This document shows positions 11,361-23,555 of a stretch of 64,000 bases of DNA, piece after piece (the first letter of the stretch is position 1; the number at the start of each line of letters is the position of its first letter). The position numbers and the translations under genes are program-made. The stretch is from Liolophura sinensis (Eukaryota; Mollusca; Polyplacophora; Chitonida; Chitonidae), in the NCBI RefSeq assembly GCF_032854445.1, contig NC_088302.1:23631788-23695787 (forward strand), written 5' to 3'. The notes beneath the pieces are model-generated. The model was given only the letters and a program-made list of their open reading frames with translations. It did not search any database and was not told where the DNA came from.

Positions 11361-14300
11361 TTATACTACATCGGTGTCGCCATGAGCAGGGGTTCCCGTA
11401 TCTGATGATGAGTTAGTGGTAGTAGCAACATTGCTTGAACTTTCGACATTACCATTATTGGATCTTTGAACATTGTCATTGTTAGAGCTTTGAATATTGT
11501 CTTGGTTGAAACTTCGAACGCTGGCGTTGTTGGAACTTTCAACAATGTCGTTGTTGGAAAGGTGAGCATTGCCGTTGGCGGCACTTTGAACATAGCCCTG
11601 AATATCAGCAGATGTCTCCTCGTACGGTGGAGGGGGCGACAACTCTAACCCCCTGTCCAAGTCAAAAGCTGGATTGTCATGAACAACTTGCGGTGATGTC
11701 TCCGGAATCGGAGTCACCGGAGTTAATTCTATAGCAGAATATGGTGGGGGTGACCCGTCCAAATCTCTCCTACATTCCTCGTACGAGGGCGGGTACACGG
11801 GCAAAACGAATATATCCCTGGCAGTAGACGACCTCCTGGTTTGATGGGAAGCAGTTCTTCTCTGCCGTCGTATGAATATAGAACTGGCCCGTTGGCGTGG
11901 CCTCTCCATACATTTACACCAGCGGATTTTGTTGAGAACGACGCGAATGGCTAACATGGAACCGCAGAGGATAGCCAGAACCAGCACCAGGTAACCTATC
12001 ATACCCATCGTTGTTATCCCGCGGCTCGACCGTGCGTCTTCCCGAAAATTTTCTGCAAAACGGACAAACAGATTTCTTAGAAACAGTCACAACTTTTCCA
12101 TACCTCATCACAGTCTTTTATCCAGCGCGCAGAGCTGCTCGATTTCAATGCAGTTGTAAAGAACACTGTTTGTTTCAAAAAAAATGTCTCCCCCAATCGA
12201 GCTTCTTCGTTAATCCTTCAGCAGCACGTCATTGTTTTTGTGCAAGCATGCCTTGGGATTTTATGCTCTGTTCCTTCAAACATACATGTACTCCGGCCAT
12301 TTTTAAAAGCTTCTTTCTCTAAATCATGGTTAACGGAAACAGTTATAACGTCAGAAAGGGGAGGGTGGATCCAGCTGAATCCTATTTGAAATTTTATGAA
12401 ACGTTTTGCTCAGAAAAAGGGGAAACATTTTCTTTAAACTAAATAAGCACCATATATACGGCTGGTGTAAACAAACATTCTGCTTCCGGAAGCATTGCTT
12501 TAGCTGAACATGTCCCCTACCGATTTGGAATAATAGCTGTGCAACAGAACCAAATGGGGAATAATTTTGTTAGTCTATAACTCGTCTCGGTGAAGCCACA
12601 TAACATATTTTGAATTCATTTCGTAAACTGATTCCTTATGGACTCAGCGGGGTGCATACGAGAGGTAAATTTATAGATTTCTCCAATACCAGTAGGTCAT
12701 TAAAACAGAGTCCTTTGTTTTATTATAGCGAAAGAATCTTACCTGCAGGTCCGGACACATACGATATCTCAAAACCGGAAGTACCATAGGATCTGTCGCT
12801 GTGAAACACAACGGTAATGGTGCTCCCTGAGCTGACGAAAGAGGGCTTCGAGTCACCACACCACTGGCCCAGCTTCTTGTGGAATGTCCCTAATCCTGAA
12901 ACCAGATGGTACGATTATATAATTAATCGCAGTATACTGATAATGTGGAAGCAACAACCATGAATCCAGGTTGAACGTTTATAAAAATAATCACAGTATA
13001 TATACTGATACCGTGAATGCCCTCATCCTGAAACCAGATGGCACATTTATGGAAATAGTCTCAATACGCTGATACCGGGGAGGCCCTAATTCTCTAACCA
13101 TAGGGTAGGTATCCGGGAGGCTCCTATACTGAAGCCAGATGACACGTTTATGAAAATAGCCACGGTATGCCTAAATACATGGGAGACCATAATCCTGATA
13201 CCAGATGGCATACATTTACAAAAATAGCCACAACATGATGATAGCGGGAATAACGTTGATACAGGGGAGACTCTAATCCTGACACCAGATGGTACATTTA
13301 TAAATTAGTCACATTATGTTGATACAGGGGAGACTCTAATCCTGACACCAGATGGTACATTTATAAATTAGTCACATAGTGTTGATACAGGGGAGACCCT
13401 AATCCTGACACCAGATGGTACATTTATAAATTAGTCACATAGTGTTGATACAGGGGAGACCCTAATCCTGACACCAGATGGTACATTTATAAATTAGTCA
13501 CATAATGTTGATACAGGGGAGACCCTAATCCTGACACCAGATGGTACATTTATAAATTAGTCACATAATGTTGATACAGGGGAGACCCTAATCCTGACAC
13601 CAGATGGTACATTTATAAATTAGTCACATTATGTTGATACAGGGGAGACCCTAATCCTGACACCAGATGGTACATTTATAAATTAGTCACATAGTGTTGA
13701 TACAGGGGAGACCCTAATCCTGACACCAGATGGTACATTTATAAATTAGTCACATAATGTTGATACAGGGGAGACTCTAATCCTGACACCAGATGGTACA
13801 TTTATTGATTAGTCACATAGTGTTGATACAGGGAGACCCTAATCCTGACACCAGATGGTACATTTATAAATTAGTCACATAATGTTGATACAGGGGAGAC
13901 TCTAATCCTGACACCAGATGGTACATTTATAAATTAGTCACATTATGTTGATACAGGGGAGACCCTAATCCTGACACCAGATGGTACATTTATAAATTAG
14001 TCACATAGTGTTGATACAGGGGAGACCCTAATCCTGACACCAGATGGTACATTTATAAATTAGTCACATAATGTTGATACAGGGGAGACTCTAATCCTGA
14101 CACCAGATGGTACATTTATTGATTAGTCACATAGTGTTGATACAGGGAGACCCTAATCCTGACACCAGATGGTACATTTATAAATTAGTCACATAATGTT
14201 GATACAGGGGAGACTCTAATCCTGACACCAGATGGTACATTTATTGATTAGTCACATAGTGTTGATACAGGGGAGACTCTAATGCTGACACCAGATGGTA

Positions 14301-17300
14301 CATTTATTGATTAGTCACATAGTGTTGATACAGGGGAGACCCTAACCCTGACACCAGATGATACGTTTATAGAATTGTTAGGGTACTCATATTGGTGAAA
14401 TCAGACTGTTCTGGACTGTTCTCACATATTGTTGTTGTATGTTTTTTTTCCCTTAAAACGTCACCGCCATTGTTTAAGACCAAATCGCAGAATTTTTCAT
14501 TTGTTGTTATGTTTCTTGCTATTGGCTGTTGTTAAATGTAAACTTCTTGATGCCCGTATACAGTTGAAAAAGATTTTAAAAAACGATGTAAAAACAGATA
14601 TTATGAAACTTATTTACTGTTTGCTGAGAATTTGATCCTGCTGAGTAAAAAAGACTAATAACACACATTCACGTGAATCCGGTAGAGGACTTGTGTCATG
14701 TAGAGAAGCTCGAACAAGAGAAGACAGATATGACAGATTCGCAAATCTTCATGAATTTTTCTTCACTGCAAAGAATAGATCGGATGTTATCCGAAGGTGA
14801 AGTAGAGGTGTGACTGAACAATTTGCGTCTTACAGAAGACGCTCAGGTCGACTCACAAGGCGTAATGGTAATAGCACTCGTCCAAGCGAAGCGATGCCTA
14901 AAGGCAGTATATTTCGGCATAGATTTTGTTCGCAAATAAAAAACACACCATGTACATTTTCATGGTCCAGGAAACACCTTATTCGGAAAAAAAGAAAAAA
15001 TAACAACTACCACCAGCGCACCCCAGCTAAAATTAACGCATTGTAATAATTGCATTATAAATTACTACAATATTAAGTCATAAAATAGTGTCACATAGCA
15101 TGATATATTCTTCCTATATAACATACTTACCATCATAAACCGCCACATAATCAAAAGCACAACCGTATGCCCCAAACTGTTTCTCCAGTTTGGAATTCTC
15201 CACCTCCACTTTGATGACATCATCGGTTGATGCCGCTGAGATTCGCCACACACACATCGCATTACTGCAAAAGGATTGATTGATTCAATTATAGAAAAGT
15301 ACCAGTATGTCCATATGATTTGTTTTTAACGCTGTGCCCATGAATTGTTTCACCTTTAGGGGGGGGGGGGGGGGGTCGGCAACAGTCAGTTTTATGCATA
15401 GAAAGGCATACAAATATATTAATATTCTTGGTCGTCTCATTTCCTTCAAATAACAATTATTTATTACACATTATCTTGACCACAACTAAGACTGTTGAAC
15501 TTGTCAGGCATGGGATGGTTCGCAGAGTACAGAACATGCGACTACACGTTTGTTGACATATTCGTGAATGTAAAGGGTGTACGTGCCGGGTCATTTTGCA
15601 GGTCTGTACGGTTCACTGATTAAATTAAAAAGTGTTATAAGAGTTCAGTGTATATAAGCGTTTTTTTGACTCGTTTAGCATATCTCACCTCTGAACACAT
15701 GAGGTTAATTGTTGACGTTTTTTGAAATTAGATAATTATGTTTTCTGCCATGTGTACGATGTCATTTAAAGGAGAAGAAAATTTAAATATCAAAGAAATA
15801 CCATTGAAAAGAGTACGCATTTCGTCGCAGGTGCATGCCATAAAAAATTCTAATATCTACCTCAAGTTGATAAATTCTAAAATAAGTCGGCGCCAAAATC
15901 TGACGTCATCTCGTCACTAAATGTATTTTCTTCCACTTGTCTGAATGTGGAAGAAGATAGATTTAATAAATGTATCTTTGTCTAACGGGAGTATCTTTTT
16001 TGTGGTGAATGACTTGCACTGAAACTGAGTTAGTTTACTCTGAGGCCTATGGATGATCTTGTCTAATTCAGTGCCTAATCAGAATCCAATAGATCTACAC
16101 CGAAATATTTGTGAGATTATAAAGCACATCAAAAGCACAATCACATACAGGTGGATGATCGGAAAGATTATTTCCGATACAATGATCAAAAGCTTAACCA
16201 CATACATATGGGTGTTCGGAAAGCCCATTTTCGGCACAATGATCAAAAACACGGTCACATACAGATGGATGGTCGGAAAGACCATTTCAGATACAATTAT
16301 CAAAAGCACAATCACATACAAACTCTGTGGTACAAAGATCCATTTAAGGCCATTTAAAACCTAAAAGGTCATTAGTATATAATAATATCAGAAGGATCTT
16401 GTGGTTATTTCACTCACGAAATTGTATACGTGAAAATAAAAACTCCAAACTACTATCAAGGCTCACTGCAACTAATCGTGCGTCGATTGCAACCGTGTAT
16501 GTGTAAGTGTGAAATCGGTGATGCTTACACGGTCTTCGCCCTGGGATTGGTTGAAATTCCATTTTTCAACTTTCAAGGGCAAAAATTATTTTATTGGTTC
16601 TTCTTCCACACCATACTCAAGATGGCGATCAGTTTTATGGGTATAGGAAACCGGTAGGTCCGTGGGCTTTCCGAGGGCATTCGGAATGGTTAGATGCAGA
16701 CAAGTATAGACAACTGCTGAGTGTATGCAATTACCTCCAGAGAGTTTCGTTGTTAACTCATGGACTAAAACTGACTTACTTCGGGTATTTGTCCGGGTAA
16801 TTCGGTGAGGTAAAAGTTTTCTTCTTATTCGTCACAGCCGTCAGATCTACAGGACTGGTACATGGGTCTGAAAAAACAAAAGACAATGTCGTGAAATTAC
16901 ATTGTCGTATAATGACTGCAAAATAAGAAGAATAGTCCCCCAGACACTTATAAATATACATACACAGTTACGTATTTATTTCGTTTATTTACTCACCGGT
17001 ATCAATTTTATTTAATTGGTGTTGAAGGTCGTGATCAAGAAGATCCATTTTTACGGCGTGGATCAGGTTTATGGGTGGAGGAAACGGGGGCCGGCGTGGA
17101 TCAGGTTTATGGGTGGAGGAAACGGGGGCCGGCGTGGATCAGGTTTATGGGTGGAGGAAACGGGGGCCGGCGTGGATCAGGTTTATGGGTGGAGGAAACG
17201 GGGGCCGGCGTGGATCAGGTTTATGGGTGGAGGAAAAGGGAGCGCCCCGAGCGCACCCACCTTTGTTCAGGACCAACCGCCTAACTTAATGCTGCGGCCG

Positions 17301-20300
17301 AAATGGCGACAACCGGACTCGAGCACGTGATTTCCTAAGTCAAGGGCCTCTATAGTCGTAACGAGCCAGCGTTGTATAACTATCAGCGATAACGAAGCCA
17401 CCCCCACATCCCCGCGCAAGATGAAAATAATTTATGAAGTAATTTATGCAATACACAGTCTATGAAGAAGCCCATTTGTTTATATTAATTATACGCGTGA
17501 CACGAAAAAGGCTTCCAAGTGGATGAGTCGACAAGTATCTCAAAATACAAAATAATAATATAATTTATTTATTTATTTGATTGGTGTTTTACGCCGTACT
17601 CAAGAATATTTCACTTATACGATGGCGGTCAGCATTATGGTGGGTGGAAACCGGGCAGAGCCCGGAGGAATCCCACGACCATCCGCAGGTTGCTGCAAGA
17701 CCTTTAATAATAATATAATATACAAATAGTGAGTGACCCATAACTGTAAAACACACAAGCAGTGAAAGGTCCATAAATACAAAATACATAATCAGTTATT
17801 AGTTCATAAAGACAAAATACACAATGAGTGAGCTGCTTTTAAAATATGAAATACACAATTGGCAGAACACACAATTCATGATCATCCAGTAATATACTTA
17901 TTTGAACGGAGCATTTGAACGTAGATGAAAAAAGGACGACAGTTGATGTTACCCTTGTTTCGTGTGACCATTATAATATCGGGTTAATTTCCCACTTGAT
18001 CATAACTGCAGTATAGAAGCTTTTAATTAATTCCTGCTGAAGTATGGAACTAGTTGTCGATCTCATTTTTGAGCGGTATTACTATTACCATCCCAGGTCA
18101 GTACGACTCTACAGCTTTTGTGTGTATCGGTACATCATACATACACCAGCAGAGTGGCTGTGCTGGGTGAGTACAGGTAAATCTTGTTTGTGCGACAGTA
18201 GTTCAGGCCTGAAAAAAACCCACAGCAAAGTGGTCCACATGCCTGGGTTATGTTCGCAGGAAATAGACTGTAAAAAATAAAACCTGACCTTTAAACTTAT
18301 TATCGAAAGACACATAAAATGTGAGGACTGTGTTAAAAAGGCGAAGAAGAGGCGACATGTAGAAGAGGCGACATGTACGTAGGCCTGCTGGCTTCCTCTC
18401 TGGCTGTACGTGGGTTTCTTTTGGTTTCCTCCCACCATAATGCTGGCCATCGTCGTATAAGTGAAATATTCTTGAGCATGGCATAAAACATGAATCAAAT
18501 AAATAAATAAATATACGTAGGCCTATTGTTCACACACTGGGATACATATATATACTTATCGTCTGCAGCCAAATTTTTTGGGCTTTCCAAAAAGTAATAT
18601 GTTGTTACGAAAACCGAAAAGAAAATCCAGACTGCCTGCAACCAATATAATATTACCTAATGGTCACTTGTTCATACGTGTGTTCTGCTGTCAACGGATG
18701 TCCTTCATTCCATCAGCTTTCAACACTAACAACTGAAGTCACCTCTTAACAGTGTCAACCTCCGTGACCTCAATACTGTCAACCTCAGTCACCTCTTAAT
18801 ATTGTCAACCAAGTCACCTCTATACTGTCAAACTCAGTCATCTCTTAATAACGTCAATCTCAGTCACCACATAATAATGTCAACTTCCGTCACCTCTGTA
18901 CTGTCAACCTGAGTCATTTCTTAATAATGCCAACCTCAGTCACCTCCATACTGTCAACCTCAGTCACTTCTTAATAATGTCAGCCTCAGTCCTCTCTTAA
19001 TGTCAGCCTCAGTCCTCTCTTAATATTGTCAACCTCCGTCACCTCTATACCGTCAACCTCAGTCATCTCTTATTAATGTCAACCCGCCCTGATCTCTTAA
19101 TAATGTCAACGTCCGTCACCTCTATACCGTCAACCTCAGTCATCTCTTAATAACGTCAACCTCAGTCACCACATAATAACGTGAACCTCAGTCATCTCTT
19201 AATAATGTCAACCTCAGTCACCTCTATACTGTCAACCTCAGTCACCTCTTAATAATGTCAATCTCTGTCCCCTCTTAATAATGTAAATCTCCGTCACCTC
19301 TTAATAATGTCAATCTCCGTCACCTTTATACTGTCAACCTCAGCCATCTCTTAATACTGTCAATCTCTGTTACCTCTTAATAATGTCAATCTCCGTCACC
19401 TCTATAGTGGCAAACTCAGCCATCTCTTAATAATGTCAACCTCCCTCACCTCTTAATAATGTCACTCTCCATCACTTCTATACTGTTAACCTTAGTCATC
19501 TCTTAATAATGTCAACCTCAGTCATCTCTTAATAATGTCAACCTCCCTCACCTCTTAATAATGTCAACCTCCCTCACCTCTTAATAATGTCATCCTCCGT
19601 CACTTTTTAATAATGTCAACCTCCATCACTTCTTAATAATGTCAACCTCCGTCACTTCTATACTGTCAACCTCCCTCACCTCTTAATGATGTCACCCTCT
19701 TAATAATGTCAACCTCATTCACCTCTATACTGTCAACCTCAGTCATCTCTTAATAATGTCAACCTCAGTGATCTCTTAATAATGTCAACCTCCGTCACCT
19801 CTATACTGTCAACCTCAGTCATCTCATGTTAGCCCCAGTCAAGTCTTAATAACGTCAACATCAGTTACCTCTATACTGTCAACCTCAGTCATCTCATGTT
19901 AGCCTAAGTCACGTCTTAATAACGTCAACATCAGTTACCTCTTTTAATGTGAAACTGTCACCCTTTAGTACTGTCTACCTCGGACACCTCATTGTCAACA
20001 TTGGTTACCTTTACACTGTTAACTGCGGTGACCTCTATAATCTCTGGTCGCCTCATTTATTGTCAAATTTATTAGCCTCCTTGTATTGTCAACTTCCGGC
20101 ATCTCTTCATACTATCAACTCCAGCACCTATTTTTACTGTCAACTACAGCCACCTCTCTATAGTCGCAATCACCTGTTTATTATGTGAAACTCTATCCTC
20201 TATTTACACTGTCCTTGACCACCTCTTCCGTTTTCAACCTCGGTCATCTCTTTACACTGTCTTTTTCTGTGACCTCTATATATTGTCAACCTCTGGCACT

Positions 20301-21805
20301 TCGTCAACTGCACGGATTTCTTCATACTTTTAATTTCTATATACTGTCAGCCTCGGACGTCGATTTATACTGTAAAACCTTGGCCACCTCTTTAAACTGT
20401 CAACGCCTTTTTACTTGCCATCTTCTTACGCTTTAAATCTCGTTGGCCTCACAGGCCGTGAATCTCAGCCCCCGTAATACACCTTGTTACCTTATATACG
20501 GTAAATACGCACTTGACTCCAAAAAGATTTTCCGGTCACGAACAGGTTACTTGGAAGATGGTAAACATCCGCTGCGACATGTAAGAGTGTGATAAATATG
20601 AAAACAAATACCATCACGGGGTATTTGTCCTGACACAGTTTATACTCGTCACAAGGTAACTGGAGCACAGGATATTTACCTCTCTTCTGACACACAATAA
20701 ACTTTGATGGTTGGTGTATAACTGTCTCCTTTGTTATCGGTTGTATATTGATACAAGTGCTAACACTCGCGAGAATCGTCCCAGAGTGAAACTTTTATAT
20801 TTCTATGCCTACGTGATATAAGACTATGGCCGAAATAAAACTACGTTCCAGTCAGAAGTTAATGTTTATCTACGTCTGTTTCCAATGTTTTACTTACATT
20901 AAACAAACTGAGCTATGTTTATACCTGTCTATAAATTAATATACTCTAATTCTTCTAAAAGTTTGGACAGATATTAGTAGTGTTGAAAGTAGAATATTAC
21001 ATTTCTTTACCACTTTTTTAGAAATGTAAAGGCACGAGTATGTTGTCCATCAGACGGTCTAACCATATGAGAACAAAGAAACTCAATATTGCTGTTAGAA
21101 TTACATATATATTGGCTAAAATGAGCAAGTCAGGGGTCCCAAATAGGGAGAAATGGGGTACCCGGATATTCAAGAGGTAAACATATATGACACTGACAAG
21201 ATAAGGACGGCCAGTCCACGATCAGTAAGACTCCACTTTTGTTTTGACGTTATATACGAGTGTTCTTTCGTGTTTTCTTGTACCAAAAGTGTACCAATCC
21301 AACAAATACAATTACGATATATATGCTCCTTTAGTAACAATAAGAGATCTATCGCTTGTGTGGTCGATTGGTCATTCGTTGAAGACTAGTATGGTCGGTA
21401 ATTTAGCGTGGACAGCGTGGTTTCCTCCACACATGAAACTTGTCGCACTTGCATAAGTGAAAACTTCTTGACTTTGTGACTTTGACGTTAAACACTCAAT
21501 CAATAAATAAATCAACCCATACAAAACTATAAAAGAACAACTTTGGGCATTTTTTTGTCTTTCTTCGTCACATTTTCTGCGTGTGTCACTCAAAATTATA
21601 TCGGGAATTATATTTTGCGATGAGACAATTCACACACCGAAACGCTTCACTGAATCAGGTTACAAAACACTATTTATATATTAAAACTGAAGATGGACTT
21701 CCAAACTTAACATTACAAACAATTTAACGTCATGGTGTTTTTACCTGAAATACACAGGCCAATCATGTGAAATAAGCATGGGAGGTGAATCCAGTGTCGC
21801 TTCAT
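11361..21805 (-). CDS. Gene A: single-CUB type I membrane protein with PPxY cytoplasmic tail
   Basis: Predicted cell-surface protein of 375 residues; the extracellular CUB domain probably binds protein or glycan ligands, but the partner is unknown. Coding exons: 21745-21805, 16780-16867, 15131-15264, 12743-12895, 11361-12052. Phases 1-2-1-1 match at every junction and the sum is 1128 nt. Residues 1-20 form a signal peptide (MKRHWIHLPCLFHMIGLCIS). Residues about 23-142 are a CUB domain with four cysteines and the signatures TSPNYPDKYPN, CVWRI, DYVAVYDG, WCGDS and TVVFHSD. Residues about 163-185 are a transmembrane helix (IGYLVLVLAILCGSMLAI). The tail has a basic juxtamembrane stretch, PPSY (233-236), PPPY (247-250 and 286-289), an NPAF motif near 272, and an Asn/Ser-rich repeat near 310-355. 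PPxY motifs bind WW domains such as those of Nedd4-type ubiquitin ligases (family knowledge). No named family was recognised beyond CUB. Confidence 0.87.
11460..11575 (-). repeat. 30-bp coding repeat in gene A tail
   Basis: Imperfect 30-bp units encode the Asn/Ser-rich decapeptide pattern SNNDNVQRSN near residues 310-355 of gene A. Confidence 0.7.
12890..14375. repeat. 63-bp minisatellite containing copies of a splice acceptor
   Basis: About 18 near-identical 63-bp units at 13253-14375 and several diverged ones at 12890-13253. The unit includes CCTAATCCTGACACCAGATG, whose complement CATCTGGTGTCAGGATTAGG matches the acceptor and first bases of gene A exon 4. Some units carry a TTGATT variant and a one-base deletion 315 bp (five units) apart, indicating block duplication. 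Confidence 0.92.
15359..15376 (+). repeat. G18 homopolymer
   Basis: Eighteen consecutive G in intron 2 of gene A. The length is prone to sequencing error. Confidence 0.9.
16124..16340. repeat. 57-bp tandem repeat, nearly 4 copies
   Basis: GATCAAAAGC/ACACGGTCACATACAG-type units recur at 57-bp spacing (ATCAAAA at 16185, 16242 and 16299). In intron 2 of gene A; frames stay open because 57 is a multiple of 3. Confidence 0.85.
17052..17240. repeat. 38-bp tandem repeat grown from a SINE body
   Basis: Five near-identical 38-bp copies of GTGGATCAGGTTTATGGGTG plus GAGGAAACGGGGGCCGGC. The GGTGGAGGAAAC core is the family 1 SINE body motif, and SINE tail sequence lies just left (TTTAATTGGTGTTG). Confidence 0.88.
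17566..17706 (-). mobile_element. Family 1 SINE, head lost
   Basis: Tail and body match the reference copy closely (TTGATTGGTGTTTTACGCCG); it ends at the GCAGGTTGCTGCAAGACC stretch. In intron 1 of gene A. Confidence 0.85.
18381..18513 (+). mobile_element. Family 1 SINE, head lost
   Basis: Body from GCTGGCTTCCTCTC through TCGTCGTATAAGTGAAATAT to an AAATAAATAAAT tail. In intron 1 of gene A. Confidence 0.8.
18721..20450. repeat. 24/26-bp minisatellite, about 1.7 kb
   Basis: Two unit types alternate: GTCAACCTCAGTCATCTCTT plus AATAAT (26 bp) and GTCAACCTCCGTCACCTCTA plus TACT (24 bp). It degenerates after about 19950. In the large first intron of gene A. Confidence 0.92.
21395..21515 (+). mobile_element. 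SINE remnant with GACGTTAAACACTCAA tail
   Basis: GTGGTTTCCTCCACACATGA, then ATAAGTGAAAACTTCTTGAC, then TGACGTTAAACACTCAATCA and an AATAAATAAATC tail. The tail resembles the second SINE type seen at the window start. Between gene A exons. Confidence 0.5.
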
Positions 21806-21840
21806 TTTCGCTGTCCCTTTCACAGTGTCACGTGTAAGAC
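21806..21840 (-). other. 5' untranslated part of gene A exon with its own acceptor
   Basis: Just upstream of the gene A ATG at 21805, a pyrimidine-rich acceptor (CTTTGTTTCTAG, ending at 21841) suggests that the signal-peptide exon begins at 21840. A non-coding first exon would then lie further right. No promoter could be placed. Confidence 0.45.
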
Positions 21841-22377
21841 CTAGAAACAAAGGGGAGTTGTAACAAATGAACATCGTGGGCAATCATGATGGACTGGTAC
21901 ATTGTTCCTTTGATTGACTGTAAGACCCATTCTCCACAATTTGTTTCTTTCCTCGAACATCTGCTTGATTCATTGATATACAAATTGAAACATGAATACA
22001 TATTCAAATTAATCAAGAACTATTATGAAACATTTATCCGTACCACCATTACACATCGATCGTGGCTTCTGGTTTCTTCCATCCATAAATCAGAAAATTG
22101 CTTGAAAATTATTAACACATTTTGTTAGTGATAATTATTCATACGTAATGAGCCAATATTAAATCGGTGCCTGAAATATTTCGCGAAGATCTCAGTGCCT
22201 ACTCTTTAGAAACAAGCGTATAGGTCTGTGTAAGTCTTTTGTTGGCATGGCAAATCAACTCATAAATTTGTTGAAAAAGCCTTCCTGTACACAAAAAACA
22301 AACAAAACATGAAGCAGATTGTCACTGCTAAAGAGAGGGCAATGGCGATCCCTAAATGTTGTATATAGGGTTCTCCA

Positions 22378-22530
22378 TTGTCTTACTTAACACCACCTTC
22401 GCTCCGATATTTGATGTCACTGCACTGTAGGGACAGATCGTTGGAGCGAAGGTGGCGTCAAGTATAGGACTAAGTACAAAAACGGTACACTGTACACGGA
22501 GCTATACAAAAAGGTGCACCGTTTTTTCTT
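22378..22530. repeat. Inverted repeats (hairpin-forming)
   Basis: CCACCTTCGCTCC at 22393-22405 is the exact complement of 22443-22455, and weaker pairing extends outward about 12 bases. A second pair follows: AAAAACGGT near 22478 with ACCGTTTTTT near 22518. Upstream of gene A. Confidence 0.7.
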
Positions 22531-23359
22531 ACCTGTTGATTTTCTTGTCGCTTTATCCTGCGTTGTATAAGACCTGTTTAATGGTGCACAAGCTATAGGT
22601 ACATGTATATACAAATGTTCGGTGCTCGTGGATAAGGTGAACACTAATCACTCGCGCAAGGTTCCCTGCTCGGTAGTTCCAACTCAGTCTATGGCATCAA
22701 GGTATATATAGTATGTGTCAAGCACGTCCCTCTGACAGCCTATATAGGTCAAAGCATGCATGAAATCCAACAGACACAATATTTAAAATGATATATGGCC
22801 ATAGCGCACATATGTGTTCGTTGGTCTGTTCAAACATTTCAGTCTGTGTCGAAGCCGATTCAATGCGATACCGAGTAAATCTACCGATATTTCCACGTGG
22901 CAGTCTATCGCTTTGGAATTGCTAAGTAATTCACTTGAGCTTCTGGGGAATTTGTAACTACACAAATTCACAGGTAATTTTCCGGGTAGTACTGAAGGCA
23001 CAGGTAAAATCCGTTGTCAGTATGTAAACTGATACCCCGTGTTGTGTGGCCAACCAGCGCCAGTCAAGCAAAACAGGCCCTACAGCCCTTTGAACAGGGA
23101 CGAGGTAGGTTATAGAACAACAGGGCATTGCCCCACCCAGGGCTTGTACAGACGTGTTAGAATGAAGCAGCAGTCTGTCTTTTAAGTTTATTCACGCTCT
23201 CCGTTCGTGAACTTGTACGGCGTGACATGCCACCCTTCTTTATGAAACACAAGTGGAAAGGTGTCATTTCATTATACGTATTTGCACACAGAAGAGTTAA
23301 ACGGCCAATTTACGTAAGCCTTTACCGATGGGGACTTTTGTATTTCAGTATTACAAGAC

Positions 23360-23555
23360 CTATCGTCAGTGCGTTCAAGTCCAGCCCATGCTCACTTCCT
23401 GTCCAATCTTATGTGGCTAGGTTTTCCAGCAACTTGCGGATGGTCGTGGGTTTCCCTAGTCTGCTATCTTTCCACCACCATGCTTGCCGTCGTCGTATAA
23501 ATGAAGTATCCTTGAGTAGGGTGCTAAATACCCATTAAATAAATAAACAGATAAA
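23360..23555 (+). mobile_element. Family 1 SINE, part of head lost
   Basis: B-box-like GCGTTCAAGTCCAGCC, the body GCGGATGGTCGTGGGTTTCC and TCGTCGTATAAATGAAGTAT, then an AATAAATAAACA tail. Confidence 0.8.

Noticed and set aside
12890-14375. CRISPR-like array
   Set aside because: Units are contiguous without distinct spacers and lie in an animal intron.
17016-17330. Plus-strand Gly/Arg/Trp-rich ORF
   Set aside because: It is a translation of the 38-bp array, open in several frames.
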